From NCBI GenBank assembly GCA_030141605.1, contig JAQGDQ010000816.1, positions 1 through 64,000 of the forward strand: a stretch of DNA of 64,000 bases. The letters run 5' to 3'. Made by a program: the position numbers and the translations under genes. Of this stretch, positions 50,826-61,200 are shown one piece after another. Each line of letters opens with the position of its first letter. The first letter of the stretch is position 1. The DNA comes from Tubiluchus corallicola. Lineage: Eukaryota > Priapulida > Priapulimorpha > Priapulimorphida > Tubiluchidae. Below the pieces are notes generated by a model. That model made no database searches and was not told where the DNA came from. It saw only the letters and a program-made list of their open reading frames with translations.

Positions 50826-53800
50826 GTTTAGTTTGCATAAAAATGTACAGTTTACAAAGACAACAGGATGCTAGTAAAGTAACATATCTACAGAAATTCA
50901 ACATTGTAATATCCACTCATTTCAAACGCTTGTAATTGTATTACGATATACGGTGCTGCAAAATACAATAACAGGTATCTTAAAACATAATCTTTAAATG
51001 AGTTCTTTTCCTTTAACTTTACGTTTTCGTTTAGATCTACAGCACAACCATATTTTAATCGTAAATTTACTTGACTGTCATTTACATAGTAGCAAAGCTT
51101 TGGAATTCTCATTTGTTTATATTTATTTGCATTTGTTTGTTTATGTATATCTTTGCTCTTGACAGTTGCCTGAAACAAAAGTTGTTGTCAGCTATTACCA
51201 TCCAGTTACGAATCAATTGTCTTCCCTAACTACACTACCGGAGTTCTGTCCTCCTATATGTGGAGTAAACGATATCGGCTTTCGTGTGCTTCCTATCGGT
51301 GAGCGCGTTTTCTGTTTTACTAAAAAATTTTACGCAAGTTAAGTGTCATAATGGCGCGTGAAATAAGAAACTAATTCTTGATTAATTGCTTATAGAATTG
51401 TTAGATAGCTTAAGACCAAGAATTATTACTGTGAAATTCTTTATAGCCAAGAATGAAGTGTTTTATTCTTAAATAAAACCTTACCATAACATAAAATTTT
51501 CAAATTGATCGGTTATTTGGGAAAAGAAAGTGTTAAAGTGAAAATAACAGCCAGCGTCCGCTTATGTAAAGACATTTATATGTCTGCGACTAGAGCATGA
51601 AAATAATTTCCTTCATAGCATATGGTTTTCTTGGAAATTTTTATTTCTGTTATATAAAAGAATGAAAATAATGAATTTGACTGCTATATTGAATTATTGA
51701 TGAAATTTGAATTATAATTTAAGACGATCAGCGTAAATATTACTCACATCGTGCGGCTATAACAACTTAATACAGCCTTAGAACGTCATACTGGTTTACA
51801 GCAAATCAGGTAGAGACGCTACAAATAATTACTTGAAAAATTATCTAAACATTATTTAACGTTTGCTGAGGCTTCTGTAAGCGTGTTTAGTGAGGCTCAA
51901 CCTAATTTACAACTTCACCGGTAAAATGGCAGGTAAGTTCACATAGGTGCTGCCACCTACATATTATTGCTTAGAATATCAACATTATACGTATTTATTA
52001 TGCCTTTATGTCCATGATATTTATGTTCAAATTTAAACTTAATCTCAATAGTTTTACTCACCTTATTCTGAAATTTTCGTCAAGATAATTGCGCATATTA
52101 CTAATAGCAACATTACTTACAGGGTGGTTGACTTTGGTAACTTGCAGTTTTTCGCCGCCCTTTCACCAATCACTTGAACATCATTAACTCAGATAATTTA
52201 CTCATTTAACAATCTTGTCACTTTGAATCATATTATCATTTCATGCTCCGTGTTTTTTTTGTAAAAAAGGTGAGAAATAAAGATACTTACTTGCTTGCTT
52301 GCTTGTTTGCTTGCTTGCTTACTTACTAAGGCCAGAAACTAACCTTAACAACGACTTTTGTTAAGACAAGATCTGCAGCGTTTCGATCAGTTATGGTCGT
52401 GTTCACACAACAACCCACCTGAATAAAAATACAGTGTAAACGAAATTACAAAAATCAACGTCGGGAAAAGCAAACAAGACAAATATTAAATTTCTTGCTT
52501 GCTTGCTTACTTACTAAGGCCAGAAACTAACCTTAACAACGACTTTTGTTAAGACAAGATCTGCAGCGTTTCGATCAATTATGGTCGTGTTCACACAACA
52601 ACCCACCTGAATAAAAATACAGTGTAAACGAAATTACAAAAATCAACGTCGGGAAAAGCAAACAAGACAAATATTAAATTGTAAACTTACAGATACTAAA
52701 TATGTGATACGAAATTATCGGAAACGCTTTTGCAGTATTAATTGTGGTAAAATGTATACATTTCATTGGATTCGAAAATGGGGTAGTATATGAAAAATCA
52801 TCCTGTCTTCCTGCAACTATTTTTTATGTACGTTAGTCAATTCGCTGCTTTTTATCGTTTGCTGCTTTGGCACATTTAGGTAAAGATATCTACGTGTTTG
52901 GTGGCGTGTCCAACTTGCAGTTTCACAAATGGGTGAGAAATGTCTACAAATACGACACCATCTTTTGCGAGTGGACAGAAGGTAATTATTATTATTGTTA
53001 TTATTATTAAGAATCTTTATTGAAAACAATACAATAAGCCCTCTATTTGCAGGGCACATAAGTACAAAAATGTTAAATAAATCTTTACCATTATGTATAT
53101 TAAATAAATTTTTACTTTAAATTTTTCACAGTTACAATTTCTTACTAAACAAACTAACACAACTGCACTACGATTTATTAAATCTAATTACATATCTAAT
53201 ATTTGCATACAATGTTTACACAGGTAAGTGGCTTGCAACTAGCTACATTCTGCTTCGAGTTTTAACTCGGCTGTGAAAGTTGTGAAAGGTTGCAAGCCTA
53301 GTGATAAAAAAATAAATTGAGTAGCTTCACGAGAATCGTTTTCGAATGCTGTAGTATCTTCTCAATGTTCCTCTGGATTTAAATTGTTCTCTTTCAATTA
53401 TTTCTGCAGTGTCGTTTCGAATGTTTGACTTTCGAATGTCAGTTTGTGTAATTCATATAGTCCCGCGACTTACAATGTTAAATAAATTAAATTGCGTAGA
53501 TGGTTATTGTTTGACATCTCAGATTTTTCATTTCTGCTTTAAAGAAAATGCTTGTTACCTTTTAAGAAATTTGTGCTTGTTGGCTAGCATTGCTGTGTTT
53601 ATGGAATTAGTGGTTTGTGATTAAGAACTATTGCTAAGTGCTGGCATAGGATTTCCTAGTCACTTTGGCATATAATTGCGCCTGCCTTTATACAGTAGGC
53701 ACGGCTTATTAGACTCACTTTGGGATGGAAGTGTTTTGACCCAATTAACCAACTGAATCTACTGACTGTGAGTTTAATAAAGGCACTGCTTATTAGACTC

Positions 53801-54780
53801 ACTTTGAGACGGAAATGTTTTGACTCAATTAACCAACTGAATCTACTAACTGTAAGTTTAATAAATTGCACCGCTTATTAGACTCACTTTGGGACGGAAA
53901 TGTTTTGACCCAATTAACCAACTGAATCTACTGACTGTGAGTTTAATAAATTGCACCGCTTATTAGACTCACTTTGGGACGGAAGTGTATTGACCCAATT
54001 AGCCATTTTTGGTACAAAAACAACGAGTAGTACGGAACAGTTAATTGCATCAAACTATTCCTGAAACAACGACTAATCACATCCTTAAAGGCTAGTACCA
54101 CCTTACGTCTTTCACAACCGGCAATCTAAGGGTATGATGGAGCATTTTATTCTATTCACTGGCCTGAATATTAAGCCGACCTCACCCAGAAAACACATCG
54201 ATGCTGAAAAACAAAGTGGTCACTTAGGTGACCCAAGAACCTGCCACTCCTCAAGATTGTAGGTTGTGCGGGACACGCGAAATTTGAAGACTGTGAGAGA
54301 CTGTTACTTTATGATGCTTAAAGTGAAAAAAGTTCATGTGTGAAGTCACTAACAGGAAACAGTAGAACTGCACAGGTTTTGCCAAAAAGTAAAGTATTTT
54401 ATTGAAAAGAGTAAAGAAGTTTCATAGCAACAGACTCAGCTTAGGGTGGTAATGTTTACAGCTGGGCACAACAGGGAAGCCCAGATTAGGCAGAGGCTAG
54501 CAGTAAGGCCTATGTCACAAACAGGGCCTATTTCAGCCTAGACGAGGCCCTGGGAAGTGAGGCGTGTGAGGCCCCATGGGGGGGGGGGGACGCTACCATG
54601 GTTGGCGCCCAGAAAATTTTTGAACTGCTAGAATGCCAGAGAAGCATTTTCGAAGAGAAAATATGGAGTTATACAGTTGTTAAAGGAAAGAACAATTGAA
54701 AGAAAAACTGCTTTATTCTCAAGACCAGTCGTTAATACTTGTCAATACTGGCAAACAGCGCGTGTGCGGCAAGAGAGAGA

Positions 54781-54860
<80 letters not shown>

Positions 54861-55204
54861 GCAGTATACTCGCATAAAGCAAAAAGAAATGTTACCTTGG
54901 CGCGAGGCCCCCCTGGAGGGTGAGGCCCAGGGGAAGTATCCCCATTTCCCCCCTTGAAATAGGCCCTGGCCACAAATAGAATGTAACCAATGTGACAGAA
55001 GGGAGTGTTGGCACAATTGAAGCCACAGTGCTCTTACACATGTCTGAGTAGCTTTATTGCATTTTATCTGTAAGAAAAATCATAGCAAACTAATTTGAGT
55101 TAAAAAAAGAAATGAGACAATTAATAACAAAGTGATTCTGAGTAACCAGAAATGAACTTACATCACGGCTCTTCTACTCTTGATAAATAAGTGGTGTAAC
55201 TGAG

Positions 55205-55247
<43 letters not shown>

Positions 55248-58200
55248 TAACAACAACTTTCTTTGCCAAGAACAGACTGCTAGCACCTGCCCTGTCAGTA
55301 GAACAGGACATGAAGAAGCCAAGTCAGGACCTACATGAATACAGTTTAAAGAGAGAGAGAGTGTGTACGGGGTTTAAAGAATGGGTGAACACTAAAGCAA
55401 ATAACCTAAAATCCTTCACAGAGGCTATATTTTGAGGGCATGAACAGATTCATCAATGGATATTGATTGGTTTATTTGTCTATATGCATATGTACTATTT
55501 AATTATACACAGTTCATTATAATTACATTGAGACAGGGTTTCGTGATTGTTACATTAATTTTGCGACATAATCACTAATATTCTTATAATTTTCCCCCCT
55601 CCCTCCCTCATTTTTAATGGTTATGATGGCTACATTGCTACCATCAATTATATTTAAATGTTCTGTACAATTATTGATATTACTATAAGTATAATGTATA
55701 TTTTAATCTCTTCTCCCCCACTTAATTCTGAGTATATATATATATATATATCATTGTATACACAAGTAAGCAATATGGTGCATTGTAATACAAGTAAGTG
55801 GTACATTGACAGATAATCAGATAATTCATATTCATAACTATTCAAAAAAAAAGAAATTTCACTCTTTAAGGCTCACTCAAAATTGTAATTACATATTATG
55901 TTTTCCTTTCTCAACTTTCAGGTTTATTGCTCTTATTCCATCGCTATTATTCCATCATTTACTTCATCCTTAATTGCATTAAGTTATCTACAGAAGCATG
56001 CATAACTATAATCATTTTTTCATTTAAATAAGGTGAGTGTGTTAATGACCGTATGGTCGTACACTCACCTCGCACTACTCAAATCAATTTATTAATGTGT
56101 GTGATATTGTATTTTGATGTGTGAAAATAAATTCATAGTTCAATAGTTCAGCAATACTTTGATGTAAAATTCATTTCTGCACTGTTACCCGTTACTCTGT
56201 AATCCCTAGCAAATCGTTATGAACCACCCTGTACACATGCATAGTTTATTTTATTTATCATGTAAACTTTTAAAGCAAAATAAATGTAGTCACTCATATT
56301 ACAAAATACTACGTACTTATGCTGAATATGTTCATTGAACTCTGCATACATATGTCTTCCATGTATATTTCCTTGCATTACTGTTATTTAACATGTGTGT
56401 TTGCAAACCAAAACCACCCATAAGTCGTCATAGTTAAAACTACGTTATGATGCTTCAAAGTAGAATGTGCCAAAAATTTGGTGAAATGTCAGTTTCTTGA
56501 TTTTTCTAAAAGCAAATGCTAAATATATTGGACTTTTATATTCTAGCATCAAATTATAAACAAAATGTTTAAAAATACTAAAAATTAATTTTATAACCCC
56601 GTGCCCACTCTTCTGGTCAGAAATTAATAATGCAATTGTAAAAAAAGCTGCATTTTCAAACTCAGATAGTTGCTCGTGGAAGCTGTCATTTTGCTTCAGG
56701 TTTTTTCTGTTGTCAAGTCCAGATCTTCACCAAGAAGAGCCATCTACTGGATTTAAACATAGCTTCAATGTGTTCTGGCAAAGTCCGTAGTAAGTGTAGA
56801 AACACAATATAAAACAATGACTAACTTTAACAGCAATTTTCTCAAGGTTATGTTTTTCACTGCATAGCCTGCACCTCAACTTAAACGTGGATTGTCTCAG
56901 CTTAGAAATAACACAGAGCGATGAACTTGGTATCAAAATGATTCTCATGAAATGTTGATCCAGGATATGTGAATAACTAGAAAAACTTAATTACCGACTT
57001 ATGGATGGTTTTGCTGTGCATGCACACATATATTAGTCTCGGGGGGTATGTAGATATGTAAGATTCGAGGCTAAAGCTCCAACAACATCACCATTCTCGT
57101 CGATCTGAGTATCAGACGGAAAGTCTCGATCTAATGTCGTATCATTGATGCTTGAAATTTCTAATCGGAGCCCACCTGAAAGAACCTGGGTGTGAAAAAC
57201 CTTCAAATGTCATTATTAATTTACGTACATTTGTTACAGTGTCGAAAATGCCCGACGTACGACGAAACTTCGGCATTACCTGTCACGGCCAGAAAATCTA
57301 CCTATGTGGAGGGCTGGGAAAATATCGTATAAAACAACCGACTGCAGACTCCTTTCACATTGAGACACGTGAGTTGTTGTTTACGATGAGAACTGTTATT
57401 ACAATTCTGCTATTCAAGGTGTTAATAGGGACAGATAAACAAACAGTCAACCATGTATTAATGTCTGGTTGTAGATGCATATGTATGTTCTGGTTTTGTG
57501 TCCAGTAGGCTGTTATTTTGGATGCGTGAAGCATTGAACAATTTGTCTGCATATCTTCAAAAATTTATATTTCAATTTGGTACACACTGAAAAATACAGT
57601 GGGGCAAAAACAAGGTCCAAATCCCACAGTAAGGTCATTTACGATATTTTATAAATGATATTGTGGGATTTTGTGTGTAAAAATGGTCCATTTTTTGACG
57701 TGCATCTCAACTTTATGAAAATTTGCAAAAATCTAGAAAAAATAGCTCATTGCGGCTACTGTAAGTCCTCGCTTAACGATGCCAATACGTTCCAGCAAAA
57801 CACGACGTTAAGTGAAACGTCGTTAAATGAAGCCAAAACCTTCCATAGAAAGTTGTTTGGTTTTCCATTTCTTATAATTAATGTAAACTACATACACATT
57901 TTAAGATATAGTCTGGTGAATTAAAGCTGTAAGTTGGGAATGATTGATCCTATGACTAATTTTTACATAAGCACAGTTAAGTACAATGCTAGAATAACTG
58001 AACTTCTAAGCAAACAGTAGAAATTTCTCAACGTGTACCTTCACCGCAGCTTGATTTCACGGCATTCACGCTGCCCAGCAGACACCAGCTTACGTCATTT
58101 TTTTTCAAATATGCTGGCAGCGATGTTCGTTTGGCGGGAGATGAGAAATATTTAAATATTTTTGCAATCATTTAAATTTTTAAGCAAGACAGTTTGTACG

Positions 58201-61200
58201 CCGCATAAATTGTGTAGCGATTTCGATATTTTTAATTATATATTAAAATCAATCTGTTGTGTTTGTATTTAGTTTAAACATAATTTATTTAGGATTGGAT
58301 CAGACAGTTTGTACAACATGATTTAAGATCCTCACCACAATAGACTTTATACACTATTTACAAAAACATTTACAGTAAGAATTGACCATACTTAACTTTT
58401 AGTATACTAAAGTTTTACTTACAGTGATACATTAGACATTAGTAAAAAATGACGGTTAGTAAATATTAATGTACGATTATTTAAGAATGATGCATTTTAT
58501 ATCAGATAGAAACTACTGGAAGCGTTTAGTACATAATATAAAGTCATGTATACATTGGAATATTTTACAGTTGGTAACATAGTTAAATTCATCTTTACCG
58601 AATAATAACAAGTTCAACAGATCATTATTTCCTAAAACAGTTACGTTAACGTTTTCGGGCAGAAGTATTGCATTTAATTCATCAAACATAACTACCCTAG
58701 CTAGTTGATGCAATGGGCAGTGCAACAAAAAATGTTCAACAGACTCAAATCGAAATCCGCAGTTACAATTCGGCAATATTGGATGACCGTTATTATCTTT
58801 ACAGCCTTTAGAGAAAAGGTCATAGTTTAGCTGCGAAAATCCGATTCTCATGCGCGTATGATGCACTGATATTGGAGGTTTACCAAATGAAAAATGTTTC
58901 TTACGCAAAGAAAAACTTAAATGAGATTTGAGCTCTTGTTTGAATTGTGAAATGGATGTAATTTCACGAATGTTCTGTGGTAAGTTGTTCCACATGTTAA
59001 TGGTCGATATGAAAAACGATTTTTCACAGCTAACAGAACGGCAATTAAAATTTCTGTATTTAGTACCACTGCGTATATAATAGGGGGTAACTTCGTTAAC
59101 CTTTGGCGGCAGAATTGCACTTAAATAGTGGGGCACTAAGTCATTGATTATTTTGTAAAAAAGACATGGGCGATGATAATGAAAGCGTGTCACTAATTTA
59201 GTGAAGCCGCTGTCAGACAAGATACTTGCAGGGGAAGATCGAAACATAGCGCCAGAACAGATTCTAGCAGCAGTTAGCTGAATATTTTCTAACAAACGTA
59301 TACTGTATTCACTGCATCCTGGCCATACTACGTTACCATATTCGATGGCAGGGAGAATAGCCGTAATGAATAATCGTTCCCGCGTAGCTCTGTGCATATT
59401 AACTGACACACGTCGAAAGTTGTTTAGCTTTAGATTTGCTTTGTCTACCATTTTTGAGACGTGATAGTTCCAGTTCAGGTCAGATGTAAGATGAATACCT
59501 AAATGTTTGTGAACATTTACAGTTTTCAGTGCAGTATTAGATAAATACAGAGTAGGATATTGAGGAGCATTGGATTTACGGGAGAAAAGCATGACTTCGG
59601 TCTTATTGGGATTAAATTTAACCAACCAACGTTTGGCCCAGTTTTCAATTATTTCTAGATCTGCCTTTAAGCGATTTGCTGATGTATATGGGTCATCCTT
59701 AAACGAATCCATTAAAACCGTATCGTCTGCAAAAAAGCGAATATCAGATTGAATGTCTTCTGTTATATCATTAACATACACTAAAAATAGAAGGGGTCCT
59801 AAGATAGAACCTTGGGGGACGCCAGATAAAAGTGACTTCGCATCAGATGTATTACCGTTTTGCGTTACTCTTTGTGTTCGGTTTCGAAGGTAAGTTGATA
59901 GCCAAGACAGAAGTTGGCCACTTACTCCATACTGCTTTAATTTGAATATCAAGCCTACATGCCACACCTTATCAAAAGCTTTACTGATGTCCAGAAAAAT
60001 GCTACAGATTTCAGCACCGTCGTCTAAACTTGTATACAAATTGTGAACGATTGAAACTAGCTGGTTGATGGTGCTATCGTTTGATTTGAACCCCGAGTTC
60101 TTTTCCGTCAAAAAGTTATTATCAATAGCAAAGTAGTTATACATCTGATTAAAGACAACGCGTTCTAGAATCTTGGACATACATGAAAGTAGCGCCACGG
60201 GTCTGTAGTTCGAAACAAGCTGTCTATCTCCGCCTTTGTGTATGGGGCAGACATTTGCAACTTTCCACAAGCTAGGAAAATGACCTGACTGTAATGAGAA
60301 GTTAAATAATCGGGTTAATGGGCTTGATAATGAGTCTGCACAAAGCTTAAGTACTTTGTTGCTTATTCCATCAGGACCTACAGATTTGCTCGTATTGACG
60401 TTATTTAATAGTGTTTTCACTAAATCTTCGTGTACAGTAATGTGAGACATGTATGTATCAGTCTTCGATACGAATCTGGGTAATGAAGCATTTGAAATGT
60501 TCAAACGGCACTGCTGGGCAAAGTAATTGTTAAATGCATTGCACTTGGAAATCGCATCACTTATGACAACACCAGCTTCATCTATAATGGGAGGAATAAA
60601 ATAGTCACACGTATTTTTGTAAAAAACTTTTAGTAATTTTCCACCAGACTTTAGGGCATGTTTCAGGATTCAATAGCTTCTCGTTCAGTTTGTCTGAATA
60701 GTCACGTTTGGCTTTTTTAACAGCATTGTTGTACTTATTTCTAATAGTAGTATAGGACTGCCACGAAGCATTCGTCCTGTTTAATTTATAATTTCTGTGC
60801 GCCTTTTCTTTTTGTACTCTAAGCTTTCGAACGTGACTATTCATCCAAGGCTTATCGCGTGGGCGTATTGTTACAATTTGATTAGGCACACAAGAATCAA
60901 TCATTTTCACTAGATTGTCAACAAATAATTGAAAAACAACATCAACAGATTCATTTGAAAACACAGCCTCCCAATTTGCAGCAGAGATTTGTTGATTTAA
61001 TGCTGGCCAATCTGCTAAATTATAATTATATACCTTTCTTTTGAAAGCACGACGTTCTGGAGTTTTGACACAAATTTTCCCAAAAATAGGGTTATGATCG
61101 CATGTAAAGATTTGTGGAAGCACACCGTAGTTAGTAAATAATCTAGGTGAGTCTGTGATAATCAAATCCAGAACAGACTTTGACGTACTAGTTACTCGAG

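Noticed and set aside
50649-50916. Leu/Ser and Ile/Met-rich frames suggesting a membrane peptide.
   Set aside because: Translations of an (ATT)/(ATC) microsatellite.
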